From: Microbacterium capsulatum
GTDB lineage: Bacteria; Actinomycetota; Actinomycetes; Actinomycetales; Microbacteriaceae
Length of the DNA: 64,000 bases
Assembly: GCF_030865425.1 (NCBI RefSeq)
Contig: NZ_JAVFCB010000001.1
Span: forward strand, 545,482-609,481
Direction: 5' to 3'
The stretch's first letter is position 1. Each line of letters opens with the position of its first letter. Positions 46,603-54,839 of this stretch are shown piece by piece. The translations under genes and the position numbers were made by a program. The notes beneath the pieces are model-generated. The model was given only the letters and a program-made list of their open reading frames with translations. It was not told the origin of the DNA and did no database searches.

Positions 46603-46960
46603 TCAGGTTCGTTCGCGCCGGCTGGCGTAGTCGATGAAGGCGGGGCCGGCTTTCTGGTGGTGTTTGTCGGTGACTTGAGTGCTCGGAGGGAGCCGTTGCG
46701 GGCGCCGCGGAGGTCGATGCCGGTGTCGCGGAGTTTGTTCATCAGGGTCTTCTGGTGCAGGTGTTGGCCGGGGCGCCCGTCGGAAACAACCACTGGTTGT
46801 CGCGGTGCGGATGTTGTCCGGTGGGGAAGTGCCGCGAGATGCTCTCTGAGAACGCGGTCAACGGGGTGACGGGGTGGGGTGTCGTCGGTGACGGCGATGG
46901 TGATGTTTGTCGCGGTGACCGTGAGCTGCTGCAGGCGCATCTGTGCCATGCGAACGAGGT
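46603..46960 (-). pseudogene. Remnant of a tyrosine-recombinase/integrase-like gene
   Basis: On the minus strand, LVRMAQMRLQQLTVTATNITIAVTDD, then GRPGQHLHQKTLMNKLRDTGIDLRGARNGSLRA (split across this text) resembles the C-terminal half of a family of actinobacterial integrase-like proteins. After SLRA (46680) the frame changes: VTDKHHQKAGPAFIDYASRR, the usual ending, is found in another frame and stops at 46603. About 20 residues that normally lie between are missing, so a deletion plus frameshift has occurred. The N-terminal half is absent. Family identity is from memory of the motifs. Confidence 0.6.
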
Positions 46961-47080
46961 TCGGGAAATACCTGGTCACAGGCAAAACCCAGAAAGTATG
47001 GAGACGACCTCGCTGCCGGTCGGTCGCTTCTCGGAAGCTCTCCAGGCCGACCAGCTTTTGGACCGCACAAGGGGAGTCGT

Positions 47081-47128
47081 GCCGAGTGTCGTATTCGCGT
47101 CTGGCGGGAATGGGCCATCTTCGGGCTG
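47081..47128 (+). repeat. Short diverged repeat, copy 2, adjoining the dif-like site
   Basis: GTGTCGTATTCGCGTCT block followed by GGCGGGAATGGGCCATCTTC, matching copy 1 at 45723-45768 with scattered transitions. Its right end runs into the dif-like sequence. Confidence 0.5.
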
Positions 47129-47151
47129 ACATAATGTGCATTATCGGTGTT
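47124..47151 (-). other. dif: dif-like XerC/XerD recombination site
   Basis: Minus strand reads CACCGATAAT, then GC, then ACATTATGTCA. As I recall the actinobacterial dif consensus (TTSRCCGATAAT VN ACATTATGTCAAGT), all positions from S through TGTCA fit and only the outer 2 and 3 bases differ. The arms ATAAT/ATTAT are symmetric around the 6-bp centre. It may be the chromosomal dif or the scar of a Xer-dependent element. Confidence 0.6.
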
Positions 47152-47420
47152 ATCTCGCCTGCCAGGAAGAGTACGAGCCATGCTCGACCTCGTCCGGGGC
47201 CGGCGCGGGTCACGCCGGGTTCCGACGGGCACAACGCGTTCGCCGGCTGGGCGCCGAACTCGGCGAGGATTGCAATGCCGTTCGGAAGCCGGAGCAGGGT
47301 GAATGCGATCCTGTCGAGCGCTCCGGGCGCCCGGACGTTGCCGAGCCGGAAGCCATTCTCACCCGGAGCTCTCGTTGGAGATCATTCGACGGAAACTGAC
47401 ATAACGACTCCCGGCCGTTA

Positions 47421-49775
47421 TCACGCCCCCACGTACGCGGCCAGATGTTCACCGGTCAGTGTCGACTTCGCTGCGACGAGCTCGGCCGGGGTGCCTTCGT
47501 AGACGATCCGTCCGCCGTCGTGGCCCGCGCCCGGGCCGACGTCGATGATCCAGTCGGCGTGCGCCATCACGGCCTGGTGGTGCTCGATCACGATGACGGA
47601 TTTGCCCGAGTCGACCAGCCGGTCCAGCAGCCCGAGCAGGTTCTGCACGTCGGCGAGGTGCAGGCCGGTCGTCGGCTCGTCCAGCACGTATACCTCCGCC
47701 CCGTCCGCCATCTGCGAGGCGAGCTTGATGCGCTGGCGCTCGCCTCCGGACAGGGTCGACAGCGGCTGACCGAGCGACAGGTAGCCGAGGCCGACATCCT
47801 CGAGCCGGCTGAGGATCGCCGCCGCGGCGGGGATCCTCGCCTCCCCCCCGGCGAAGAACTCGTGCGCCCGCGCCACCGGCATGTCCAGCACCTCGGTGAT
47901 GTCGAGCCCGGCGAGCTTGTAGTCGAGCACCCCGGCCTGGAAACGCTTTCCGCCGCAGTCCTCGCACGGACTCTCCACGGTGTCCATGAACCCGAGCTCG
48001 GTGACGATCACCCCGGACCCCTTGCAGGTCGGGCACGCACCCTCCGAATTCGCGCTGAACAACGCGGGCTTGACGCCGTTCGCCTTCGCGAACGCCTTCC
48101 GGATCGGCTCCAGCAGGCCCGTGTAGGTGGCGGGGTTGCTGCGGCGGGATCCGCGGATCGCGGTCTGGTCGATCGACACCACGCCCTCGCCCTTCGCCAC
48201 CGATCCGTGGATCAGCGAGCTCTTGCCCGAGCCGGCGACCCCGGTGACGACAGTGAGCACGCCCAGCGGCACGTCGACGTCGACCCCTTGCAGGTTGTTC
48301 GTGGTCGCGCCGCGGACCTCGATCGCACCGCGGCGCGCGCGCACGCCCGGCTTGAGCGACGCGCGGTCGTCCAGGTGCTGGCCGGTGAGGGTGCCGCTGC
48401 GGCGGAGCCCCTCGACCGACCCCTCGAAGCAGATCCGGCCGCCGGCGCTTCCCGCGCCGGGCCCGAGGTCGACCACGTGGTCCGCGATCGCGATGGTCTC
48501 GGGCTTGTGCTCGACCACGAGCACCGTGTTGCCCTTGTCGCGCAGCTGCTCGAGCAGCCCGTTCATCCGCTGGATGTCGTGCGGGTGCAGACCGATCGTC
48601 GGTTCGTCGAACACGTACGTGACGTCGGTGAGCGAGGATCCGAGATGGCGGAGCATCTTGATCCGCTGCGCCTCTCCCCCGGACAGCGTGCCGGACGGCC
48701 GCTCCAGCGAGAGGTAGCCGAGCCCGAGCGTCACGAACGCGTCGAGGTTGGCGCGCAGCGCGTCCAGGAGCGGGCCGGCACCGGGCAGATCCAGCCCGCG
48801 GATCCACGCCGCGAGATCCGTCACCTGCATACGGCAGGCATCCGCGATGCTGATGCCGTCGATCTTGGACGAGCGGGCGCCCTCGGTGAGACGCGTGCCG
48901 TCGCACTCCGGGCACGTCGCGAACGTCGCCACACGCTCGACGAACGCGCGGATGTGCGGCTGCAGCGCATCGATGTCCTTCGACAGCATCGACTTCGTGA
49001 TCTTCGGGATCAGCCCTTCATAGGTGATGTTGATCCCGTTGATCTTGACCTTGGTGACCTCGCCGTAGAGGAACAACTGCCGCTGCTTGTCGGTGAACGT
49101 CGCCACCGGCTTGTCGGCGGGATAGAAGCCGGACTCGGCGAACTGACGCACCATCCAGCCGTCCGCGGTGTACCCGGGCACCATGATCGCGCCCTCGTTG
49201 AGCGACCGCGACTCGTCGACGACCTGCGCCAGATCGATGTCCGAGACCGCTCCCCTGCCCTCGCAGCGCGGGCACATACCGCCCAGGTAGATCGCGTCCT
49301 TGACGATCTTCTTCTCCCCGCCCGGCCCGGTCATCACACCGCTCGCCTTCTGCGTCGGGATGTTGAAGGAGAACGCGGTGGGCCCGCCGATGTACGGCGT
49401 GCCGAGCTTGCTGAACAGCACCCGGAGCATCGCGTTCGCGTCGGTCACCGTGCCGACGGTGGAGCGCGGGTTGGCGCCGAGCCGCTCCTGGTCGACGAGG
49501 ATCGCCGTGGTCAGCCCCTCGAGCACATCGACGTCGGGGCGCGCCACCGATGGCATGAAGCCCTGCACGAACGCGCTGTACGTCTCGTCGATCATGCGGC
49601 GCGACTCGGCGGCGATCGTGTCGAACACGAGCGAGCTCTTCCCGGATCCGGACACCCCGGTGAACACGATCAGCCGTCGCTTGGGCAGCTCGATCGACAC
49701 GTCCTTCAGATTGTTCTCCCTGGCACCCTGCACACGGATGACGTCGTGGGTGTCGGCGATGTGAGGCTCGGTCAT
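47421..49775 (-). CDS. Short UvrA-like ABC protein (DrrC type)
   Basis: The 784-residue protein has two ABC modules: Walker A GVSGSGKSS near residue 38 and GVAGSGKSS near 513, LSGGEAQRIK and LSGGERQRIK signatures, and Walker B motifs ending FDEPTIGLH and LDEPTTGLH. Zinc CxxC pairs CPRCEGRG and CPTCKGSG/CEDCGGK are present. It is about 160 residues shorter than housekeeping UvrA because the UvrB-binding region is reduced. Such proteins include DrrC-like self-resistance factors for DNA-intercalating drugs. ATG 49775 has GGAGAAG upstream; the longer upstream frame is not conserved-looking. Confidence 0.92.
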   Translation of the reverse strand: MTEPHIADTHDVIRVQGARENNLKDVSIELPKRRLIVFTGVSGSGKSSLVFDTIAAESRRMIDETYSAFVQGFMPSVARPDVDVLEGLTTAILVDQERLGANPRSTVGTVTDANAMLRVLFSKLGTPYIGGPTAFSFNIPTQKASGVMTGPGGEKKIVKDAIYLGGMCPRCEGRGAVSDIDLAQVVDESRSLNEGAIMVPGYTADGWMVRQFAESGFYPADKPVATFTDKQRQLFLYGEVTKVKINGINITYEGLIPKITKSMLSKDIDALQPHIRAFVERVATFATCPECDGTRLTEGARSSKIDGISIADACRMQVTDLAAWIRGLDLPGAGPLLDALRANLDAFVTLGLGYLSLERPSGTLSGGEAQRIKMLRHLGSSLTDVTYVFDEPTIGLHPHDIQRMNGLLEQLRDKGNTVLVVEHKPETIAIADHVVDLGPGAGSAGGRICFEGSVEGLRRSGTLTGQHLDDRASLKPGVRARRGAIEVRGATTNNLQGVDVDVPLGVLTVVTGVAGSGKSSLIHGSVAKGEGVVSIDQTAIRGSRRSNPATYTGLLEPIRKAFAKANGVKPALFSANSEGACPTCKGSGVIVTELGFMDTVESPCEDCGGKRFQAGVLDYKLAGLDITEVLDMPVARAHEFFAGGEARIPAAAAILSRLEDVGLGYLSLGQPLSTLSGGERQRIKLASQMADGAEVYVLDEPTTGLHLADVQNLLGLLDRLVDSGKSVIVIEHHQAVMAHADWIIDVGPGAGHDGGRIVYEGTPAELVAAKSTLTGEHLAAYVGA

Positions 49776-49827
49776 CGGGCTTCTCCGGATCGGGGCGAAA
49801 GGCGGACGCAGGTCGTGCGGACACAGA

Positions 49828-49865
49828 CTAGCGGTGCCCGCCGACGTCGCGGCGGGCACCGCTAG
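49828..49865 (-). terminator. Hairpin downstream of the VOC gene
   Basis: CTAGCGGTGCCCGCC and GGCGGGCACCGCTAG form a perfect 15-bp stem around an 8-base loop, five bases past the VOC stop (minus strand). Confidence 0.75.
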
Positions 49866-49870
49866 ATGGT

Positions 49871-50281
49871 TCAGGCGACCTGCTGCAGGCGGATCATGTT
49901 CCCCGCCGGGTCGCGGAACGCGCAGTCGCGGATCCCGTACGGCTGGTCGATCGGCTCCTGCACGACGTCGGCCCCGCGCGCCTCGATCTCCGCGAAGGCC
50001 GTGTCGACATCGGGCGTCGCGAGGACGATGCCGCCGAAGCTGCCCTTCGCCATCAGCTCGAAGATCGTGCGGCGCTCTTCGTCGTTGATGCCGGGGTCGA
50101 CCGCGGGCGGCGTGAGCACGATGGCCGTGTCAGGCTGCCCGACCGGTCCGACGGTCAGCCAGCGCATCTCCTGGTAGCCGACGTCCTTGCGCAGCTCGAA
50201 TCCGAGCACGTCGCGGTAGAAGTGCAGCGACGCCTCGGCGTCGGTGTGCGGCAGGAAGCTCGCGTTGATCGTGATGTCCAT
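49871..50281 (-). CDS. VOC-family protein
   Basis: The 136-residue glyoxalase-fold protein begins ITINASFLPHTDAEASLHFYRDVLGFELRKD and contains MRWLTVGP, IVLTPP, FGGIVLATPDVDTAFAEIEARGADV and YGIRDCAFRDPAGNMIRLQQ. This is the common VOC type found directly downstream of an AraC regulator, as here, with ten bases between. H12 and the terminal region could bind a metal. Substrate unknown. TAGCGT seven bases upstream of the ATG suggests it also has its own promoter. Confidence 0.88.
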   Translation of the reverse strand: MDITINASFLPHTDAEASLHFYRDVLGFELRKDVGYQEMRWLTVGPVGQPDTAIVLTPPAVDPGINDEERRTIFELMAKGSFGGIVLATPDVDTAFAEIEARGADVVQEPIDQPYGIRDCAFRDPAGNMIRLQQVA

Positions 50282-50288
50282 GACGGTC

Positions 50289-50294
50289 ACGCTA
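50289..50294 (-). promoter_or_regulatory. Possible leaderless -10 box for the VOC gene at 50 kb
   Basis: TAGCGT on the minus strand, seven bases, then the ATG at 50281; it overlaps the end of the AraC gene. Confidence 0.35.
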
Positions 50295-50732
50295 CGCGCG
50301 GCCGTCCCGTGATGCTTCTCGATTCCTGATCGGTCTGGTGGCCTGCTTCTCCACCCACGACGGGATCCCCGGGCCGAGGCCGGGATCCGCCCGATACCGG
50401 CTCGGCGAAACCCCCACGAGCTCGGAGAACCGCGTGCTGAACGTGCCCAGCGACTGGAAGCCGACCGCGAAGCACGCCTCCGTGACCGACACATCGCCGC
50501 GCCGGAGCAGCGCCATGGCGCGCTCGATCCGCCGCGTCATGAGATACGAGTACGGGGGCTCGCCGTAGACGAGCTTGAACTGGCGGCTGAGATGCCCCGC
50601 CGACATGTGCACGCCGGCGGCGAGAGCCTCGACGTCGAGGGGCTGCGCGTACTCGCGGTCGATCCGATCCCGGACCCTGCGCAGCGCGATGAGATCGCGC
50701 AGCCGGTCGTCGTCCGCGGGGGTCGGGGTCAC
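50292..50732 (-). CDS. AraC-family transcriptional regulator, DNA-binding domain only
   Basis: The 146-residue protein consists almost entirely of two helix-turn-helix motifs: LDVEALAAGVHMSAGHLSRQFKLVYGEPPYSYL and VSVTEACFAVGFQSLGTFSTRFSELVGVSPSRYR. No ligand-binding N-terminal domain is present, as in MarA/SoxS-like proteins. GTG start at 50732 with GGATCGGAGG just upstream. It probably controls the adjacent VOC gene, an arrangement widespread in Actinobacteria. Confidence 0.92.
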   Translation of the reverse strand: MTPTPADDDRLRDLIALRRVRDRIDREYAQPLDVEALAAGVHMSAGHLSRQFKLVYGEPPYSYLMTRRIERAMALLRRGDVSVTEACFAVGFQSLGTFSTRFSELVGVSPSRYRADPGLGPGIPSWVEKQATRPIRNREASRDGRA

Positions 50733-50848
50733 CCTCCGATCCTCGCACGGCGTGCCACCGCCGGGACAGCGCTTCCCACACCCTCTCCCCCGGTCGCGCT
50801 ACGCTGAGCCCGTCCCCTCACAGGAACTTCTCAGAAAGGGTGCTCCTC

Positions 50849-51433
50849 ATGTCCGATGCAGTCTCCGAAGCCAAAAGCCTCGTGAAGTCGCTTCGCGTCT
50901 TCCTCGCCGTCTCCGGCGTCATCGCCCTCATCGCGGGCCTCATCCTGCTGATCTGGCCGGCCAAGTCGGCGATCCTCGTCACCGGGATCGTCGCCGCCTA
51001 CCTGATCGTGGGCGGCATCGTCTACCTCGTCCTCGGCATCGTCGCGGGCCGCGGCGGCGCGTGGGCACGGGTTGGCCACATCCTCCTCGGCGTCGTCTAC
51101 ATCGTCGCCGGCATCATCGCCTTCACGAACCTGCCCGCCGCCACCGTCACCCTGGCCCTGGTCACCGCGATCTTCATCGGCATCAGCTGGATCGTCGACG
51201 GCGTCGTGTCGCTCACCCTGATGGGCCAGGACGGCACCAAGGTCTGGACGCTGCTCTACGCACTGCTCGGGATCGTCGCCGGCATCGTCGTGCTGTTCTC
51301 GCCGCTGTATGCCGCCGCACTGCTGTGGTGGATCCTGGGGATCGCGCTCGTCGTGCTCGGCGCCGCGCAGATCGTCCGCGCCGTGACGATCGGCAAGGAC
51401 GCGAAGGCGGCCTCAGCCGCCCTCAACGGCTGA
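50849..51433 (+). CDS. HdeD/DUF308-family membrane protein
   Basis: The 194-residue protein has six hydrophobic helices (about residues 19-39, 43-67, 77-95, 101-123, 134-153, 157-177) arranged as three DUF308 repeats, each with a pattern like LVTGIVAAYLIVGGIVYLVLG. HdeD relatives have been linked to acid resistance in enterobacteria; the actinobacterial role is unknown. The ATG at 50849 with AGAAAGGG eight bases upstream is preferred to the GTG three codons earlier. A strong hairpin follows. Confidence 0.9.
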   Translation: MSDAVSEAKSLVKSLRVFLAVSGVIALIAGLILLIWPAKSAILVTGIVAAYLIVGGIVYLVLGIVAGRGGAWARVGHILLGVVYIVAGIIAFTNLPAATVTLALVTAIFIGISWIVDGVVSLTLMGQDGTKVWTLLYALLGIVAGIVVLFSPLYAAALLWWILGIALVVLGAAQIVRAVTIGKDAKAASAALNG

Positions 51434-51451
51434 TCCGGTCCGTACGGGAGC

Positions 51452-51480
51452 AGGCCCCGGACGCATGGCGTCCGGGGCCT
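51452..51480. terminator. Bidirectional hairpin between HdeD and SDR genes
   Basis: AGGCCCCGGACGC and GCGTCCGGGGCCT pair over 13 bp around ATG, with an outer ACGGGAG/CTCCCGT extension. Sits between two convergent genes. Confidence 0.8.
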
Positions 51481-51499
51481 CCTCCCGTCTGAGACGGGT

Positions 51500-52264
51500 C
51501 TACTCCGCGACGAATCCGCTCACGTCGCCGATCAGGCGGGTGTTGTCCGCGGGGACCGGGTCCACCGCGGCCTGTGCGACCTCGGCGGCGAACTCCGACA
51601 CGTTGTAGAGGCGTCCGGCCGACTCGCGCCGCTGCGAGATCGCACCGGGGTTGGCGCGCTCCAGCAGCGTCGCGGTGATCGTGCCCTCGATCATGTCGCC
51701 GGAGACGACGACGAACTGAATGCCCTGCGCCTCGATCGACGGGATGAGCTCACGCAGAGCGTCCTCGCCCGCACGCTTGGACAGCGCCACAGGCTCGTAC
51801 TCCGGCATGGTCGGGGTGGTCCGGATGAAGTGCGCCTGGTGGCTCGTGACGAACACGATGCGCCCGCCCTCGCGCAGCAGCGGCAGCGCGGTCTGCAGCA
51901 CGTTCACCTGGGCGTCGCGGTTGAGGCGGAGGGCGTAGTCCTCGCCCATGTTCGCCTCCATGCCGCCGGAGGCGTTGAGCACGAGGACGTCCAGGCCGCC
52001 GAACTCGGCCTTCACCGCGGCGAACATGTCCGCGACCGACGCCGGGTCGGTCAGGTCGGCGCCGACGACGAGGGCACGACGACCGAGCTCGCGGACCTCC
52101 GCGGCGAGCTTCTCCGCGCGCGGGGCCTTGTTCCGGAAGTTGATGACGACGTCCGCGCCGGCCTCGGCGAAGTAGCGGATCGTGTCGGCGCCGATGCCGC
52201 GCGAGGATCCGGTGACGAGGGCGACCTTGCCGGTCAGCGATTCGGCGGGAAGGGGCTGGGACAC
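51500..52264 (-). CDS. SDR-family NAD(P)-dependent oxidoreductase
   Basis: The 254-residue Rossmann protein has the cofactor motif VTGSSRGIG (residues 18-26), LVLNASGG at the structural NNAG position and VTSHQAH with the catalytic Ser. In the segment EYEPVALSKRAGEDALR the position four before the catalytic Lys is Val rather than Tyr; a Tyr lies three residues earlier. This variant recurs in a subfamily I recall from Streptomyces, so activity may be retained through the shifted Tyr, or lost. GTG start with GAGGAGC upstream. Confidence 0.9.
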   Translation of the reverse strand: MSQPLPAESLTGKVALVTGSSRGIGADTIRYFAEAGADVVINFRNKAPRAEKLAAEVRELGRRALVVGADLTDPASVADMFAAVKAEFGGLDVLVLNASGGMEANMGEDYALRLNRDAQVNVLQTALPLLREGGRIVFVTSHQAHFIRTTPTMPEYEPVALSKRAGEDALRELIPSIEAQGIQFVVVSGDMIEGTITATLLERANPGAISQRRESAGRLYNVSEFAAEVAQAAVDPVPADNTRLIGDVSGFVAE

Positions 52265-52402
52265 GATCGGGCTCCTCGGAAAGGGGTGCGCCGCGGGGCG
52301 CGGAGATGAGACCTGAACACCCTACCAATCCGCGTGATTCCGGGGCGCGCGACGGGTCGGCGCTTCACGGCTGCGTGATAGGTTGACCGAAAGGAGGGTG
52401 GT

Positions 52403-52879
52403 ATGACTACGATCCTGCAGGTGTTCCAGGACTGGGCCTGGATCGGCTGGCTGGTCCTCATGGTCCTGTTCTTCGTGATCGAGATCTTCACCCTGGACAT
52501 GACGTTCCTCATGCTCGGCCTCGGCTGCGCCGCGGGGCTCGTCTCGGTGCTCACGGGATGGCCGGTCTGGGCTCAGGCGATCGTGGCCGCGGTCGCCGCG
52601 GCGCTGCTCATCTTCCTCCTGCGCCCTCCCCTGCTGCGCCGCCTGCACCGCGGCGAGGACCAGACCCGGTCCAACGTCGACGCCCTGATCGGCCTGCGCG
52701 GCGTCGTCCTCCTGGAGGTCACGTCGATCAGCGGCCAGGTGAAGCTCAGCAACGGCGACACCTGGACGGCCCGCATCGCCTCCGACGCCCCCGTCATCAC
52801 GCCCCTCGCCCCCGGCGCCCCCGTGACGGTCGCGCGGATCGAGGGCGCCACCGCATACGTCCGTTCCGTCCACGACTAG
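52403..52879 (+). CDS. NfeD-like membrane protein
   Basis: The 158-residue protein has hydrophobic segments at about 12-30, 33-52 and 55-75, then an OB-fold domain from about residue 88 (ALIGLRGVVLLEVTSISGQVKLSNGDTWTARI). This is the short NfeD1b type that partners SPFH proteins in membrane microdomains. GGAGGG precedes the ATG. It is 22 bases upstream of the SPFH gene, as in many bacteria. Confidence 0.92.
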   Translation: MTTILQVFQDWAWIGWLVLMVLFFVIEIFTLDMTFLMLGLGCAAGLVSVLTGWPVWAQAIVAAVAAALLIFLLRPPLLRRLHRGEDQTRSNVDALIGLRGVVLLEVTSISGQVKLSNGDTWTARIASDAPVITPLAPGAPVTVARIEGATAYVRSVHD

Positions 52880-52901
52880 GAAGAACCAGGAGCAGCCCTT
52901 C

Positions 52902-53915
52902 ATGGACAGCGCATCCTTCATCCCGGCCGCCATCGGGTGGGTCCTCGCGATCGCGATCATCATCTTCGTGCTGGTGACGATCGCCCGATCGATCAGGATC
53001 ATCCCGCAGGCGACGGCGGGCATCGTCGAACGCCTCGGCCGGTACCACAAGACCCTCTCCCCGGGTCTGAACCTGCTGGTGCCGTTCGTCGACCGGCTCC
53101 GTCCGCTCATCGACATGCGCGAGCAGGTCGTCTCGTTCCCGCCGCAGCCGGTGATCACCGAGGACAACCTCGTCGTGTCGATCGACACGGTCGTCTACTT
53201 CCAGGTCACCGACGCGCGCGCCGCGACCTACGAGATCGCGAACTACCTCGGCGCGGTGGAGCAGCTCACCACGACCACGCTCCGCAACGTCGTCGGCGGC
53301 CTGAACCTCGAGGAGGCGCTGACCAGCCGCGACAACATCAACGGCCAGCTGCGGATCGTGCTCGACGAGGCCACCGGCAAGTGGGGCATCCGGGTGTCGC
53401 GCGTGGAGCTGAAGGCGATCGACCCGCCCGTGTCCATCCAGGACTCGATGGAGAAGCAGATGCGCGCCGAGCGCGACCGTCGTGCCGCGATCCTCACCGC
53501 CGAGGGCACGAAGCAGTCGCAGATCCTCGAGGCCGAGGGCCAGCGGCAGGCGGAGATCCTCCGCGCCGAGGGCGAGAAGCAGGCCGCGGTGCTCCGCGCC
53601 GAGGGCGAGGCGGAGGCGATCCAGAACGTCTTCAACGCCATCCACCAGGGTCAGCCGGACGACAAGCTGCTCGCCTACCAGTACCTGCAGATGCTGCCGA
53701 GGATCAGCGAGAGCGCGTCGAGCAAGCTGTGGATCATCCCCAGCGAGTTCACCGAGGCGCTGAAGAACTTCTCCGGCGCCTTCACGCCCGGCGCAGGCGG
53801 CACCACGCCGTTCACCCCGAAGCCCCCGGTCGCCTCCGGATCCGCGCCGACGACGCGCGCGGCCGCCGCCGCAGCCGTCACTCCCCCGTCCGCCGCACCC
53901 TCGGGAGACGTGTGA
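52902..53915 (+). CDS. SPFH/Band 7 (stomatin/paraslipin-like) protein
   Basis: The 337-residue protein has an N-terminal membrane segment (about 8-27), then the Band 7 domain (about 30-190: IIPQATAGIVERLGRYHKTLSPGLN, VVSFPPQPVITEDNLVVSIDTVVYFQV), then a coiled coil rich in Glu, Ala, Arg (about 190-245, AEGTKQSQILEAEGQRQAEI) and a Pro/Ala/Thr tail. Such proteins scaffold membrane microdomains and quality control. The 3' end overlaps the GDPD start by four bases (GTGA). Confidence 0.94.
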   Translation: MDSASFIPAAIGWVLAIAIIIFVLVTIARSIRIIPQATAGIVERLGRYHKTLSPGLNLLVPFVDRLRPLIDMREQVVSFPPQPVITEDNLVVSIDTVVYFQVTDARAATYEIANYLGAVEQLTTTTLRNVVGGLNLEEALTSRDNINGQLRIVLDEATGKWGIRVSRVELKAIDPPVSIQDSMEKQMRAERDRRAAILTAEGTKQSQILEAEGQRQAEILRAEGEKQAAVLRAEGEAEAIQNVFNAIHQGQPDDKLLAYQYLQMLPRISESASSKLWIIPSEFTEALKNFSGAFTPGAGGTTPFTPKPPVASGSAPTTRAAAAAAVTPPSAAPSGDV

Positions 53916-54694
53916 CGCACCCGTACCTCGAGGGCGCGGCGACGCCACGAGTCCTCGCTCATCGCGGCCTCCCGGCTGCAGCGGGCGAGGACTCCTCCGT
54001 GTTCGACAACTCGGCACTCGCGCTCGCCGCGGCCGATGCCGCCGGCGCGCAGTACATCGAGACCGACTGCCGGCTCACGGCGGACGGCGACGTCGTGCTC
54101 TTCCACGACGAGACCCTCGAGCGGCTGCTCGGCGACCCGCGGCCGGTCGCGGAGGTCGGGACCCGGGAGCTCGAAGAGCTGTTCTCCCACCACGGCGGAC
54201 TTCTCACGCTCCCGCACGCGTTGGACGCGTTCCCCCTGCTCCGGTTCAACATCGATGTGAAGGCGGAGGACGCCGCGGCGGGCATCGGCCGGGCCGTGGC
54301 GCCGCACGGCGCGCGCGTCCTGCTCACGAGCTTCCACGACCGCAACCGCCGTGCCGCTCTCGACGCCGCGGCGGCGGCCGGCGCCGAGCTGCTGCCCGCC
54401 TCCTCGGCCGGCCAGGTGACCATCGCCCTGCTGCTCGTCGCGTCCACGCTGCGGCTGGGCGCCTGGGTCCGACGGATCCTCCGCGGCATCGACGCGGTGC
54501 AGATCCCGGAGCGGTTCGGCGTGCTCCGCGTGTTCACGCCGGCCCTGGTCCGCGCCACGCATCGCGCGGGCGTCGAGGTGCACGTGTGGACGGTCAACGA
54601 CCCCGAGCGGATGCAGATCCTGATCGCGGCCGGAGCCGACGGGATCGTGACCGACCGCGCGGACGTCGCGATCCGCACCCTGCAGCCGAACTGA
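53912..54694 (+). CDS. Glycerophosphodiester phosphodiesterase family protein
   Basis: The 260-residue TIM-barrel protein has the GDPD signature VLAHRGLPAAAGEDS (catalytic H), YIETDCRLTADGDVVLFHDETLERL (metal-binding E/D and second catalytic H) and a late VHVWTVNDPERM. Without a signal peptide it is predicted cytosolic and would release glycerol 3-phosphate from deacylated lipids. GTG start overlapping the SPFH stop, so the three genes NfeD-SPFH-GDPD form one unit. Confidence 0.93.
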   Translation: MTHPYLEGAATPRVLAHRGLPAAAGEDSSVFDNSALALAAADAAGAQYIETDCRLTADGDVVLFHDETLERLLGDPRPVAEVGTRELEELFSHHGGLLTLPHALDAFPLLRFNIDVKAEDAAAGIGRAVAPHGARVLLTSFHDRNRRAALDAAAAAGAELLPASSAGQVTIALLLVASTLRLGAWVRRILRGIDAVQIPERFGVLRVFTPALVRATHRAGVEVHVWTVNDPERMQILIAAGADGIVTDRADVAIRTLQPN

Positions 54695-54839
54695 TACCCA
54701 GTCCGACCCCTGGTGGTACTCAGTGCCACTGCTCGACCCCCGCCTGGGGATCGACTGTGAAAGCCGTGATTGTTTCCTCCCCTCGCACCTCCTGCACAGC
54801 CGGGCCGGGTATACCTGAGGGCGACGAGAGGACCACACA

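Larger units (their letters stand above)
46961..47420. other. Non-coding stretch with repeat and dif-like site
   Basis: No convincing gene in 460 bp. It holds repeat copy 2 (47081-47128), the dif-like site (47124-47151) and, at 47397-47419, a loose ATAACG/CGTTAT dyad that directly abuts the stop of the UvrA-like gene and could be its terminator. Short frames on both strands lack start signals. Confidence 0.45.

Noticed and set aside
47395..47419. Second dif site suggested by CTGACATAACG and CGTTATCA
   Set aside because: The arms are 13 bases apart instead of 6, so XerC/XerD could not bind as at dif; more likely a weak hairpin after the UvrA-like gene.
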